NCBI GenBank assembly: GCA_029216955.1
Contig: JANAVB010006998.1
Coordinates: 984,764-1,048,763, forward strand
Length of the DNA stretch: 64,000 nt
Direction of reading: 5' to 3'
DNA from: Iris pallida
Taxonomy: Eukaryota > Streptophyta > Magnoliopsida > Asparagales > Iridaceae
Shown: in pieces, positions 13,299 through 24,817 of the stretch
How the letters are laid out: each line of letters starts with the position of its first letter
Position numbering within the stretch: the stretch's first letter is position 1
The notes under the pieces: model-generated
What the model was told of the DNA's origin: nothing
The model's input: only the letters and a program-made list of their open reading frames with translations
The model's database searches: none
Program-made: the position numbers and the translations under genes

Positions 13299-15403
13299 AT
13301 GGCTGGTGAAGGTTCAAACCCACCTGATCTTGCTGGACAGACTTACCATTATTTTAGTAATTTTTTTGACGGTAATAAAATTACACCTGAGCAAGTAGCC
13401 ACCCATCCGATTCCGGAGGGGTGCCAACCATCTCCTCCGGAAGTAGCTAGTACCACCCAACGTCCTGAAAAGAAAAAAAGGTCTATGTATTGGGATTATT
13501 TTACTATAATTTTTGAAACTAATCCTGATGGTTCGTTTGTTTTAGATGCCAAGGGGGAACCGAAACCGTACAAGGCGCAATGCAAGAAATGTTGCAACCA
13601 GTACGCATGGAAGAAGGGCGGTGGCACCGGGACTATATCCAGACACTACGACACTTGCTACGGGAAGGACACACTTCAAGCGTCCCAAACCCAAATAATC
13701 TTCGGCGCCACCGGTTCTTCAATTGGTAACTTTACTTATTCAGCTGCTAGGCATAAAATCGAATTAACTAAACATATTATTTGTGAGGAACTTCCTTTCA
13801 CGACGGGTGAAAGCGAATCTTTACGAGATTATGTATCACTTTCTCTAAACCCCTTCTTTACTAAAGTGAGTAGGCAACAAGCTCAAAAGGAGGCCATTCG
13901 TCTCTTCAACGAGCAGAAAGCCGCTTTGAAAGCGGATTTTGAAAATATTAGTAAGTTAGCTATTACTTCTGATATTTGGACTACTAAATGGAGTTATGCT
14001 TATATTTGTATTACTGTACACTATATAGATGCACAATGGATGTTGCAAAAATGCATCATCTGTCTTAAACTTATAGAATGTCCACACACGGGCGCTGTAA
14101 TTTCAAGTGAGATTTCAAGACACGTGCGTGAATATGATATTCACGCTAAAAAAATTTTCTGTCTCTTTGGACAATGCATCAAACAACAATGCTGCTATGT
14201 CTTCTTTGTCAGTAATTTTTAAGCCTATTTTAGAAGGTAGACTTATGCATGTTAGGTGTGCTTGCCATATAATTAACTTAGTTGTTAAAGAATGTTTAAA
14301 ATTTTTTGAACCGCATTTAGACACTCTACGACAGTGCTTGCTCCACCTAAACTCGTCTCCAAGTAGACAACAAAGTTTTGCATGCACTTGCGCACATTTT
14401 GGTATGACTTTTAGAAGATTTGTGAAGGATATACCAACTAGGTGGAACTCCACCTACTTGATGTTGAAATCTGCAATTCCTTTTAAGAGTGTTATTACAT
14501 ATTATTGTACTTCGGATGCCACCTTTGACTATCAGGTTACTGATGATGATTGGGTAGCAGCTGAAAGTGTTTGTGAATTTTTAGAAGTTTTTTACAATGC
14601 TACATTAACTCTTTCTGGTGTTTATTATCCCACATCTTGCTTAGCTTTACGTGAACTTTGTAACATGTCTTATTTATTTTCTAAATATAGAGATTATCCA
14701 AATTTTGAAATTGCGGTGAGAAATATGGAAGCCAAATTCAGGAAATATTGGGGTAAAGTACCTCTTTTATATTGTTTGGCTTCCATATTTGATCCTACAA
14801 TCAAATTGGATGGCGTAGAGGTTTTATTAGAAGGATATGGAGAATATATGGGTATAGACGTTTCTGACATGAAGGCAGAAGTTAAAGTGGCTTTGGACAG
14901 GTTAGTTATACTGTACGAAGAAGGAGCAACGTCGACCCGACCAACTCAGGGGGGCTAGTAGTAGCTCCGGCTTGGCGTCTAAGCTATCAGCAGCCGGTCG
15001 CATACTACAAAGAAAGAAACAAAAGCAATCTTCCCAACCTACTCAAGAGTTGTCTGCTTACCTTAACTCTTATCAAGACGAAGATGAGACTCCAGATCAC
15101 TTTGCCGTTTTAGAATGGTGGAAAAGACACGACAAGAGATTTCCTGTGCTTTCTAACATAGCACGTGATCTACTGATGGTCCCGGTGTCGACGGTAGCAT
15201 CGGAGTCCTGTTTTAGTGCAAGTTCGAGGATGTTGAGCGATAGGAGGAGCCGCTTGAAGCCCGATATTCTGGAAGCAATCGTGTGCGTACAAGATTGGAT
15301 GAATGCCGATAAAAGAACACAAAACCAGAAAGATGAAGAAGATTATGACATCCACGAGCTGGATTTGGAATCGCTTTCATTGCATGAAGGCGAACAACAA
15401 TGA
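13299..15403 (+). pseudogene. hAT transposase, copy 1, two frameshifts
   Basis: hAT transposases cut and paste the element. Start ATG at 13299 follows the leader and matches copy 2. Visible parts: BED-type zinc finger (about residues 60-125, with CKKC and the HYDTC pair); the RNase H-like core with SDIWTT; LDNASNNNAAMSSL, read in the second frame; the hAT CxxH site in RCACHIINLVVKECL; and the C-terminal dimerisation block with WWKRHDKRFPVLSNIARDLL and VPVSTVASESCFS. Compared with copy 2, the A/T run at 14148-14158 is one base longer and shifts the frame. A second shift lies in a run of six G at 14949-14954. The pieces are 13299-14222, 14107-14958 and 14972-15403. Broken as read. Confidence 0.9.
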
Positions 15404-16027
15404 GGCTACGGTGCAAGGTATCAGGTATGTACGTTTAAACTTATACATTTCAATTTTAAATTTTAACTTATACTTTCAAAAACTTTTTTTTTTACTTATA
15501 CTATTCAAAATTTTAATTTTAACTTATACTATTCAAATTTTTTAACTTATACTTTCAAAAACTATTTTTTACTTTTAAAAAAAAAACATTTTTTAACTCC
15601 GCCTATGCCAAACAAGCATTTGCCGGTCCCAAGCCCGGATAAAGGAAGAGGGAGAAATGTTTTTTTAAAATTTTTATAAATTTTTATAAATATTTGTAAT
15701 CTTTGTATAAAAATTTTTTGTATAAACAATTCTATATATTTGTATAAACATTTGTATTACAAACTATTACTAAATTATAAACATTTTTGTATTACTAAAT
15801 TATAAACATTTATATACATATTTTGTATAAACATTTGTATTAAAAAGAAAACATTTTATAAACATTTTATAAACATAAAATTATAAACATTTTATAAATA
15901 TTTTGTATAAACATTTTATAAACATTTAAGTTACAAATTTTTAAATTTAAAATACAAAAGAAAATGATTAAAAAACCAAATTAAAAACAAAAACTGTAAA
16001 AAAAAAATGTAAAAAAAAATATATATA
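15404..16027. other. AT-rich 3' region of hAT copy 1
   Basis: Contains many degenerate repeats of TATAAACATTT. No coding signal. Confidence 0.5.
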
Positions 16028-16260
16028 TAATTCAAAAACCGGGCCGGTCCGGTTAAACCGGCCCGAACCGTCCAAGCCCGGACCGGCCCGACCCTATAAT
16101 GTCCGGTCCTCTGGGCCGGGCTGGGCCCATCGGAAGAAAACCGGGCCGGGCTAAGCCCGGACCGAAAATCAAAGTGGGCCGGTCCTGGACCGGCCCGAAA
16201 CCGGTCAGGCCCGCAGCCTTCGAACCGTGGGCCGGCCCGGACCGGCCCGATAACAACTTG
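16028..16260 (-). repeat. hAT copy 1 right subterminal GC-rich repeats
   Basis: Inverse counterpart of the left end, with repeated CCGGCCCG and GGGCCGG. It ends CGATAACAACTTG before the duplicated ATTTGAAT. Confidence 0.6.
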
Positions 16261-16289
16261 ATTTGAATCACTCGATGTAGCCTTGTGCA

Positions 16290-16555
16290 GGCTCCATACT
16301 GACGTGGGAATCCGTGTGGGACCCATATAAGTTTGAGTTTTTTTTTCAATTCCAATAGGTGAGATTACATGTTGTGAAAGAAAGGAAACAAAAGAAAGGA
16401 AACACAGGATTGCTCAGCCATCCTTCTTCTTCTTCGTCATCTTCTTCTTCTAACTTTCGGGTTTCCACGTTAAAATAAAAATATATATATCTATTGGTGA
16501 ATCCGCTGAAGAAAGAGGGGATTGACAACATCCGTGATATTTTCGGACCAAAGGT
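16290..16555 (+). other. Sequence shared in inverted orientation with 60395-60683
   Basis: From CTCCATACTGACG through the CTTCTTCTTCTAACTTTCGGG block to AAAGGTATGTGA, this matches the reverse complement of the left flank of hAT copy 2 with modest divergence. Both copies end in AAGGTATGTGA, which looks like an exon end and splice donor. The short exon here (about 16490-16553) could code NPLKKEGIDN. I do not recognise the gene. It lies just upstream of pyruvate decarboxylase exons, but nothing shows that it belongs to that gene. Confidence 0.55.
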
Positions 16556-16796
16556 ATGTGATTTTCTTTCTCAACATTGGGTTCCTGATTTTGATTGTAT
16601 GTTCGTCTCTTATAGGTGGATTTTAATCTTATAAAGGCAACCCCCATATTCTGATTAGGTTTGGGGTAAAATTCTACGAGTACAACGAACGAGCTGGTAA
16701 GTGATTGCTTCGAATAATCAAAGTCAAGTGTAGCCTGGTGCTCGCAATTTTGACAGCGAATATTGCTCGATTCATAGAAATACTCTATTATATTTA

Positions 16797-17144
16797 GGCT
16801 GTGTTTGATTGAGCTTTTTTTCCATGGAAAATATTTTCATCACAAATTTTCCACCAATTGTAGTGTTTGATAGCTTATATTTTCCATGGAATTATTTTCC
16901 AAAAACTATCATTTTCCATATTTTCATCTAAAACGGTGGAAAATAAAACTTGTCCAACTCATAGGAAAATATCATTTTCCATGGAAAATAACTATTTTCC
17001 GTGGAAAATAATGGCAATCAAACACCCAAATTAAGTTTTCCATGGAAAAATTTTAAAATTCCATGGAATTTTTTTCCTAGAAAAATAATTTCATGGAATT
17101 AATTTCTTTTCCACATATTTTCCACCTTGCAATCAAACGCACCC
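16797..17144. mobile_element. Tourist-like (PIF/Harbinger) MITE
   Basis: Terminal inverted repeats GGCTGTGTTTGATTG / CAATCAAACGCACCC, 348 bp long, flanked by TTA on both sides (16794-16796 and 17145-17147), the target preference of PIF/Harbinger elements. The interior is built of TTTTCCATGGAAAA-type palindromes and has no gene. It sits between the shared exon-like block and the pyruvate decarboxylase exons, in what would be an intron. Confidence 0.75.
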
Positions 17145-17224
17145 TTAGTAAACTACAATAGTTCAATTTGAGAGGGACTTTTGGGTTCCCAAGTAAAAAA
17201 AAACTTGTTCTAATTTGCTTGCAG

Positions 17225-17725
17225 ATATGAGTTCCAAATGTTGTACGGATCTATTGGTTGGTCGGTGGGGGCGACTCTGGGTTATGCACAGGCTACCATG
17301 GATAAGCGGGTGATTGCATTCAATGGGGATGGGAAGCTTTCAGGTACAAAAACAAATTGAGTCAATAAATAGCACTTGGTAAGTAATTAAGTTGTTGAAT
17401 TTCTAATGCTTGTTGGTCGGTCTTGAACAAAATTTTAGGTGACAGCCCAGGATGTGTCGACAGGCGACAATGCTGAGGTGCGGGCAGAACACGATCATCT
17501 TCCTTATAAACAACGGAGGCTACACCATTGAGGTGGAGATCCACGACGGCACTTACAATATTATCAAGAACTGGAACTACATTACGTTCGTCGAGGCAAT
17601 CCACAATGGCGAGGGCAAGTGTTGGACTGCGAAAGTCTTCTGTGAGAAGGAGTTGAATGAGGCGATTGCGACGACAACAGGGCCAAAGAAGGACTCGCTC
17701 TGCTTCATCGAAATATATGGTTTTA
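17225..17725 (+). pseudogene. Pyruvate decarboxylase pseudogene fragment
   Basis: Pyruvate decarboxylase is the thiamine-diphosphate enzyme that makes acetaldehyde from pyruvate in fermentation. A first exon (to about 17342) encodes [17 protein letters not shown] and the cofactor-binding GDG motif (AFNGDGKLS). After a short intron (GTACAAAAAC...TTTTAG) the next exon reads TAQDVST and then, in another frame, [19 protein letters not shown] and [15 protein letters not shown]. The frame is broken by an extra 7 bp (GGCGACA, next to a CGACA) at about 17463. Known plant enzymes are about 600 residues; only about 150 remain. It keeps an intron, so it is a genomic fragment and not a retrocopy. Confidence 0.85.
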
Positions 17726-18114
17726 GAGATTTATTTACTTTCTATGTAGACATCGTATGTGTGAATTTGTCTCTAATTTCTGCCAATCTTTAAGTATTGA
17801 ATAAAGTCCTATCGTTTATTTTGCTTATGCTGAAACCATTTTTGAATGGAACCTCTCAACAAAATATACATTGCCTCGCTTTCTAGTATTAGCAGAATGG
17901 GTCAGCATAATAGCATCGTAAATCTCGCGATCCATCACCTTATCAAGCCAAAAATAGGTCTCATATCATACATAGCTTTTTTGGTACCAGTCGGACTTCC
18001 ATCTAATCATATTGGAAAGCCGCACTCGTCTCTGGTGTATAGGAAATGAAGTAGCTGGCTTCACATACATCCTTCCCGACCACCCGGCCTTAGCCTATGT
18101 CGGCGGTACCGTGG

Positions 18115-18826
18115 GTGGAAGAAAAACTTCTTATCAAAAATACTTTAGAGGGATTGTTGGTGGATTAATGTTCTTAACTCATTCTCGTCCTGATATTATC
18201 TTTGCAGTATGTTTGATATGAAGGTTCATGCACAGTCCTTCTAAACATCATCTTGGTGCAGCAATACGCATTCTCTGCTATATTCACGCAACCAAGAACT
18301 ATGGGTTATGGTATTATCCTTCCTCTAAATTTAATTTAATTGGCTTTACTGACAGTGATTGGGCAAGTTCCCTAGAGACAGGAAGAGTACAAGTGGACTC
18401 ATCTTCAACCTTGGTTCGGATGCAGTTTCATGGATGTCAAAGAAGCAAGAAAGTGTCGCATTATCCTCTTCAGAAGCTGAATATGTTGCTGCAACTTCAA
18501 CTGTTTGTCAAGCTACGTGGATGAGAAGAATCATGGAAGATTTATTCGAGATTCAGTCATCTCCAACCCTAATCTATTGCGACAACAAGGCAACAATATG
18601 TATGGGAAAGAATCTATCATTCCATGGCAGGACAAAACATATTGAGCTTCGTCATCATTTCATACGAGAAGGTGTTACAAAAGGAGTCGTGAAGCTGAAG
18701 TATTGTTCGACAAATGATCAAATCGATGATGGCTTCACTAAGGCATTATCATGTGAGAAGTTTTTCAAATTCAGATATCTTCTTGGTGTTGTAGAGTTTG
18801 AATCAAGGGGGAGAGTTGGAGAATAG
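18115..18826 (+). pseudogene. Copia RT-RNase H C-terminal relic
   Basis: Plus-strand pieces in three frames encode the end of a copia polyprotein: YFRGIVGGLMFLTHSRPDII (about 18146-18205), FMHSPSKHHLGAAIRILCYI, FTDSDWASS (RNase H first aspartate), then DRKSTSGLIFNLG, KKQESVALSSSEAEYVAAT (catalytic glutamate) and YCDNKATICM. Frameshifts near 18222 and 18375 break it. It ends with DGFTKAL..KFRYLLGV and a stop, directly before a purine tract AAGGGGGAGAG and an LTR. Everything 5' of the RT end is missing. Confidence 0.88.
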
Positions 18827-19039
18827 TTCAATTTAGAATGGTTCAAACATTGCACTTTGAGAGGTTGTGAGCATTTTTAGAAAAGTCATGACTTGGCTTT
18901 TGGAGTGAATTGTTAGCTCCTCCTTTCTTTTTGCTATCTCAGTTAACTTCATGTACCTATATAAAGCACTCTATTCTATGAATAAAGCACCGGATACTTT
19001 TGAAGTATAATTAACTCTAAGTTTGTGCGCAACTACACA
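18817..19039 (+). repeat. 3' LTR of the truncated copia element
   Basis: Starts TGGAGAATAG after the purine tract and ends AACTACACA. It contains TATATAAAG (about 18958) and AATAAAG (about 18980), in the order expected of a short copia LTR. No second LTR is in the window, so the right edge is inferred from the CA end. Confidence 0.6.
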
Positions 19040-20283
19040 ATTTGCATATTGAGAAGCAACATCCACCTTTAACTTTGTTGTTGTTACTGCCTAGTTGTTG
19101 GGATAACTTTGGTTCAATAGTTTGGGATACTCAGTGTTCTCAAAGAGAGAAAACGGGATCGTATGTTAGTTAGTATCAGCTATATTCTTCAAGTGTTTTC
19201 AAATGTCAGCCTCTCTTTGCCAAAAAGTTTTCAATAATTGTTCTAATGGATTATGATTGCTGTATTCATCTTATATTCCCTTATTCTGATTGTTGAATTA
19301 TAAGAACTTTTTGAACATATAATAACTAATTTAACAATCAGACTCCATATGAGAAAAAAAATCATAACAATCCATCTAAAAGTCATATCCTCTTACAAAG
19401 TAATTCAATAAAAATATATCATATGAGCTTGTCAAAACATGAATTTCTAAAAGTGACCTCCTCTTGCACCAGTACGAGAAAGCTCTGCTACTTTAGCTTC
19501 ATATTTCTCCATCAAACAAGTTTGGGGCAGCACTTGGATCTAGCAAGGGATCTTGGCTTATACCGATCTTATGCATTGGGTTCATTCTATGTCCACTTCC
19601 AAAATTTTGATATTGAGCACTTTATCAAAATAAATAAGAAAACACATAAATTATATAAGAATTCCATCCAATTACAATTAAATCCTACATAACATAAATA
19701 ATGTTATCTTACCAATAATTGTGCAAAGGAAAAAGGTTGTTGAATTGGATATTCTCATGGTCTAACCATACTTGTGTTCTATTGGTGTACACCACTCTGA
19801 GGTGATGTTTGGATTATTTTTACACTTTTTTGTGTTTTAGCTATGCTATTTAATTGGGATTGGGGTGTGTCACTGTTGATGACATCGTGAAGAAAAAAAT
19901 CCCACTTATCAGAATAAAATAAAATAGCTAAATAATGTTTTGGATGACTTGAAAATCAAAGTCCACATGTACATGAAAAATAACATATGAAAAAAATGCA
20001 TCAAATTTAAATTAAAAAAAAGATGAAAGAAAACAACTGATTTGTCCATTTCCATTTGAAATCTTCTTCTTTTTTGTTATGCCTCCATGTTGATTGAAGT
20101 CTTGTACTTCGGGGTCGTCCTATACATTTCTTATGCTTTGGATCATGTATCCTCATATTTACATCTTATTCGTCATGCTCAACCTCTCCAACTTCTTCAA
20201 CCTATTTTGATTTGCGATCTGGACGACACCAACAACTTGGTTCACCAGCTTCGAGCTCTCTTATCTTACGATCTAGCCACTCG
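19040..20283. other. AT-rich stretch without recognisable gene
   Basis: Short frames only, with no domain or clear inverted repeat. The right end may include the decayed 3' end of the FAR1-like gene. Confidence 0.4.
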
Positions 20284-22272
20284 TTAAAACATTACATTCC
20301 TTCTCATGTTTACGGCAAAATGTGCAGCCTCAATAAATTTTATACACATTTGATTGTAACGGACACATTCAACATCATTTTTCCAACAACTAAAACTTAC
20401 TTTAACCTTCGTGTGTGACCTCTTTACATCTTTTCTCCACCTTCTTAAGATGTATTTCTCTGGAATCATTCTTACACCATTTCGGATTAACACCACAATT
20501 ATATGCTTTCAAAGTATGCCTTTAAACTCGAACATTTGACAAGTACACCGAATATCAATTTCGCTTTCATTAAAGGAGACAACGAACATCAATATTTTGT
20601 TGAAATCCTCTAACCACACATCTTCTCGAATGACTTACTTAATAATCATAGGCCCCTCCTCAGTACTGATTATATCACAGTTAATCTTTCCAGTTAATTC
20701 GGCTTAAAATTCTTTATATTTTGAGAGTGTGTAAACTCCTTGAATTTGTTTCTCGAACGGATACGAAGTTATAGTAGGAATCAATTTTGAAAATGATTGG
20801 GCATCTACATGTACCTCTTTTTCCACCTTTTTTCTTAGTGCTTGTTCAAACTGCTCTACAAACTGTTTTAAAGTTGTCTTTGACGTCACAAAATTATCAA
20901 AGAATGCATTCTTGTTTTCACTGTGCTGAGTTGTTGACATTCTAGCCCAAAAGTAGTTCTTCACGAAGCATGGTACCCAACTACCTCTCTCAGCATATAA
21001 TCCTTCTAATACTCAGACACGTCCAATTTACCATCCATTTTAGGCCCATCCAATCTAGACTCATGCAATATGTACTTAACTACTGTCTCGTTCCAATTCT
21101 CCTCAAATTCTGTTGGACTTTGTGAATCATAAACGACCCCTTTTAAAGCAGAAATTAGCCTCTTTTTTATTATACTTAATCTTTTCAGGTAACTTCTTTA
21201 TCACATGCCACGAACACCACATGTGTTTTGTTTCAGGAAAAATAATCTCAATTGTATTTTGCATGGCTCTATCATGGTATGTTATAACCCTTTAAGGAGC
21301 ACACCCAGACATGCATTTAAGCCACTTTGTGAATAACCAAACGAAAATTTCTGTATCTTCATTTGAAATAATACAGCATCCAAGCAAAATTGATTGGCTG
21401 TAGTGATTCACCCCAACAAAGGGGGCAAATGTCATGTCATACTTGTTTGTCAAGTAAGTTGTGTCAAAACTGACAACCTCACCAATTTTTTTATATGCTT
21501 CTCTACTCCAACCATCTGCCCAAAATATATTTTTCAAATGGTCCTCCTGGTCTAATTCAATATCAAAGTAGAAACCAGTGTTCTCTGCAACCTTCCGTGA
21601 GAAGTATCTCATAATTGTCGGTGCATCTCCTTTGCCAAGTCGTAGTCGTCTTATTTCTTCAATCGCATTTCTGGCGTCTTTTTCACTAAATGTCGTGTTC
21701 TCATATCCATTGTTCTTAATTACCACTGAAGTAAAAAATTTTGTTCATCCTAATTCCAGCTCGGCCGTTCATATCAAGCCTGTGTCTCGCATGTGCACTG
21801 ATGTTTTATTGTAGCGGTAGAATCAAACTTTGCTTGGGCTTACCTCGTGATTGTGCTTAAGATCGAGTACTATGATCTCCCATTTTTATCATTATCTAAC
21901 CGAGTAGTTAATTTTACGTTGCACCCAATCCTGTAGCTCGCTTGTGGTTTTATTGGATTTTGAAACGTATTAACATGTTTCCCTTGTCGACCACAATAAT
22001 AAGTCACACTTCTGAGAATCCCAGCATTATTCTTCTTTCTACATTTTTTTTCTCACAAAAAATCCTACACGCTTCGCATAGCCTTTAAAAAAGTTGTACA
22101 TCTGGTCCGTTGTATCAAACTTCATCCCAATATATGGATCTGACTCCATCCCACTATTTGGTTCATAATCCTCATCTTGAGACGAATCTACAAAATCCTT
22201 CTGCACTCCTTCCTCTTCTTCATATTCACAGTTATCTAAAGAATTCTCCTCCATATATGAAAAACACATCAA
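20284..22272 (-). pseudogene. FAR1/FRS (FHY3-FAR1 family) gene relic
   Basis: The family descends from MULE transposases and includes light-signalling transcription factors. In minus order: acidic N-terminus and the start of the FAR1 DNA-binding domain (22272-22039, GMKFDTTDQMYNFFKGYAKR); the rest of that zinc domain, decayed (about 22030-21740); the MULE core (21726-21292) with SFDTTYLTNKYDMTFAPFVG and LLGCCIISNEDTE; further core with FWARMSTTQHSE and TLKQFVEQFEQAL (20964-20704); the SWIM zinc finger (about 20560-20500, with CQ-FEFKGILCKH); and the tail EKYILRRWRKDVKRSHTK. Stops and frame changes at several joints show it is dead. It lies outside the MULE's left end, with the start codon about 160 bp from it. 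Confidence 0.88.
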
Positions 22273-22429
22273 TATTTAAGAATAACAATACTAACAACAA
22301 CAAAATGAATAACTGATGAAAAATTGATTTTCGATTCACAATTATATAAATGCATAACAAAGGATTCAGTAATTTTGTTTCTTGTTTTTTTATTGACAAA
22401 TGAAAAACTGATTTCCGGTTCAAAATTAT

Positions 22430-22925
22430 CAGAAATTTTCATATAGAAGGGAAAAGTTTATTAAAATTTTACTAAACGGGAGAAGTTCGAAAATTTTACA
22501 AATAGAGGGATACTCGCCATCAAAGATGGCACGGTGGAGCGAGGAGGGCAGGGCCGGTGTAGAGAGAGGAGGGACCGCCACCATTGATGGCGGGGTGGTA
22601 AGGGGACCGCCACCATCAATGGCGGGCTAGGGAGGAGAAAAGGGAAGAGAGAGGGAAGAGGGATGGAGAGAGATGGGAGACTGCCATCTAGGATGGCGGG
22701 GTAGAGGAGGGACCGCCATCCCAGATGACGGGGTGGAGAGAGAAAGGAGGGGGGAAGCATGTCGGGTCGGAAGAGAGGGTGGGGAGTCATTAATGGAGGG
22801 GGGTAGTTAATAAAGAGAGAAATGGGGGGGAGTCATTAACAGCGGTGATTTACAAGAGAGAGAAAAGGGGGGAAGTGATTGACAGAGGGGGTGGAGTGAT
22901 TAATGGGGGGGACCAGGAGAGAGGA
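22430..22925 (+). repeat. Left terminal inverted repeat of the MULE
   Basis: The first 90 bases match the right end with moderate divergence (AGAGGGATACTCGCCATC against AGAGGGATAGCTCGCC). They are followed by shared blocks: GATGGCACGGTGGAG, ACCACCATTGATGGCGGGGT-type repeats, and CCGCCATC(C/T)(C/A)AGGATGGCGG-type palindromes. The inner part consists of purine-rich units with AGTSATTAAT and aligns only loosely. Confidence 0.8.
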
Positions 22926-23290
22926 TGGAGGAAGAGAGTGAAATAGGGAGGGGTGGAAGACTGTATTTTGTAGGAGACTGAGAAAAAGTGTGTTCGGAGA
23001 CCGTGCTGCTCGTAGACTGTGCCCATTTTTTGGAGACTGCTCCACCTCTGTTATAATATGCAGGTTTCTTCTCCTCCTTTCTCCTCACTTCACACTCCTA
23101 CAGCAGCAAGCATACCCGAGAGTCTTCTTCCCTCTCAAACATCATCTTCTCCTCTGTGTAAGCAACCTTTTATTTGCAAGCAGCAACCTCCCCTCCGCTG
23201 TGTAAGCAAACATCTTCTCCTCTTAGCTTTTGTTAATAATTTTGTAATAAATATGTTTGATGTATTTGTAGATTTTTGATTATTTTTTAG

Positions 23291-23712
23291 ATGGCTAATC
23301 AAAACGACGGACGCATCCCGGGTGGACCAACGACTGATAAAATCAGGCAGGAACGGATAAATCACATATCTACTCAGATATTTGACAGAAAGGTAAATAT
23401 TAAATATTTAATTAAAAGATACATTTGAAAATGTTTGGCTTCCTAGTAAATAATGTTTCACATAAACGTAATTGTAACATAATTTAAATATTTTATTTGT
23501 AGTTATATGACCATACTCTTAAATTACGAACGTGGGAACATGAAAATTGGCGGACTGAGAGAAACTATCGCACATGGGAGTTAAACAGCGCACAGAAGGC
23601 TTTGGTGTGCTCATTTGGGTTCCAATATTTAGATGATATTCAATTTTTAACACATGATGTGCATCTAATATTAAGTCTTGTTGAGCGCTGGTGGCCTGAA
23701 CGAAACACCTTT
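23291..23712 (+). pseudogene. PMD gene, 5' part (exon 1 and start of exon 2)
   Basis: The plant mobile domain occurs in MAIN/MAIL1-type host proteins and in genes carried by transposons. Exon 1 starts at ATG 23291 (MANQNDGRIPGG) and ends at AG/GTAAAT (23392). Exon 2 begins after TTTGTAG at 23503 and encodes the start of the domain: FGFQYLDDIQFLTHDVHLIL, then LVERWWPERNTF. It is cut at 23712 by an LTR retrotransposon. The reading frame resumes at 34938 with QLPVGEI, which fits the family motif (RW.PE..TF.LP.GE). It lies just inside the MULE left repeat, whose inner edge probably holds its promoter and leader. Confidence 0.85.
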
Positions 23713-24718
23713 TGTAAGCCCCCTGAATTTCAGGGTTTATTTTTATTTTTTCTGAATGAATTGTTTTCGATAAATATATTATTTTTTAATTGTTTAGATC
23801 ATTAATGTACCTTTCCGTAGCTTTGACTTCTGGAGCGTCAGGGATACCAATCTCTGTAAACTCTCTTCATGGGTTTTATTGTAGACAAGATTATCTTCGT
23901 TTTGATATATCTTGTCCCACTTAAATTCGTTCCCTTGTGCTCTTTTTGTATCGCGCAAGTTCGGGTCAACTTAGACCAATTAATTATTGAATAATTATTC
24001 CCACTTTTATTTTTGATCTTCGTTTGCACGTTACCGTTGCTTTTAATTTAGGAGCACCAGATCAGCCATTTTCTCGAAACCAACTTCTCATGAATGATCT
24101 ACTCGAGACGCTCTCCACCCATGACCTTCGTGTCCCACTCAGACACTCCATTTTGTGCTCCATTTTCTTCGCACAACTTTCGGGTCAATTTAGGCCGATT
24201 TATTTTCTACCGTGAAACCCGATTTAATTTCCGATTTAATTTCGGGATCCGACATCGATCCAACCTGTCAACCCAAAGTATGGACGTGGCCCACTTGAAG
24301 CCTACTACCCATATGAAACTTGTGTCCCATTTATTGGAACCCCCACATGTTATTTATTTACCCATGATTATAAATACCCATTTTAATTCGATTATTGCAC
24401 CCGGTTCGATTTTGACCCGATCCGGCTCGACCGAACCCGAACCCAAGCTCCCTGTTGTTCTCTCATGACTGCCCAAATACCCCACAAGATTTTCCTATTT
24501 TTCCTATTTTTCCTATTTCAAAAATGTTTCCTTCTCTCTCTATTTATTAAATATCTTAAATATCTATCTATTTTCACACACAAACAAATATCTCCAATTT
24601 AAGACACACACACCTCACAACCTCCCCATAACAACCAGCACCCTCCCCCTATTACTAGCCGAACACCCCCCCCCCCTCTCTCTATACTTTTCTCTCTCTA
24701 CCTCTCTTTATATATATA

Positions 24719-24817
<99 letters not shown>

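Larger units (their letters stand above)
12662..16260 (+). mobile_element. hAT (Ac-like) transposon, copy 1
   Basis: Contains a hAT transposase gene between two GC-rich ends made of GGCCGG/CCGGCCC motifs. ATTTGAAT occurs just outside each end (12654-12661 and 16261-16268), an 8-bp duplication as expected for hAT. The proposed terminal bases (CTCGTGGTGTTC and, reversed, CAAGTTGTTATC) are only partly similar, so the exact ends could move by a few bases. The second copy (60673-63768) is nearly identical from the 5' end through the transposase. The transposase here is frameshifted twice, so this copy probably cannot move on its own. Confidence 0.8.

Noticed and set aside
17846..18049. 67-codon frame before the copia relic
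   Set aside because: No retroelement or host similarity that I can recognise; probably chance.
22461..23045. Proline/serine-rich frames in the MULE left repeat
   Set aside because: Explained by purine-rich terminal repeat sequence.
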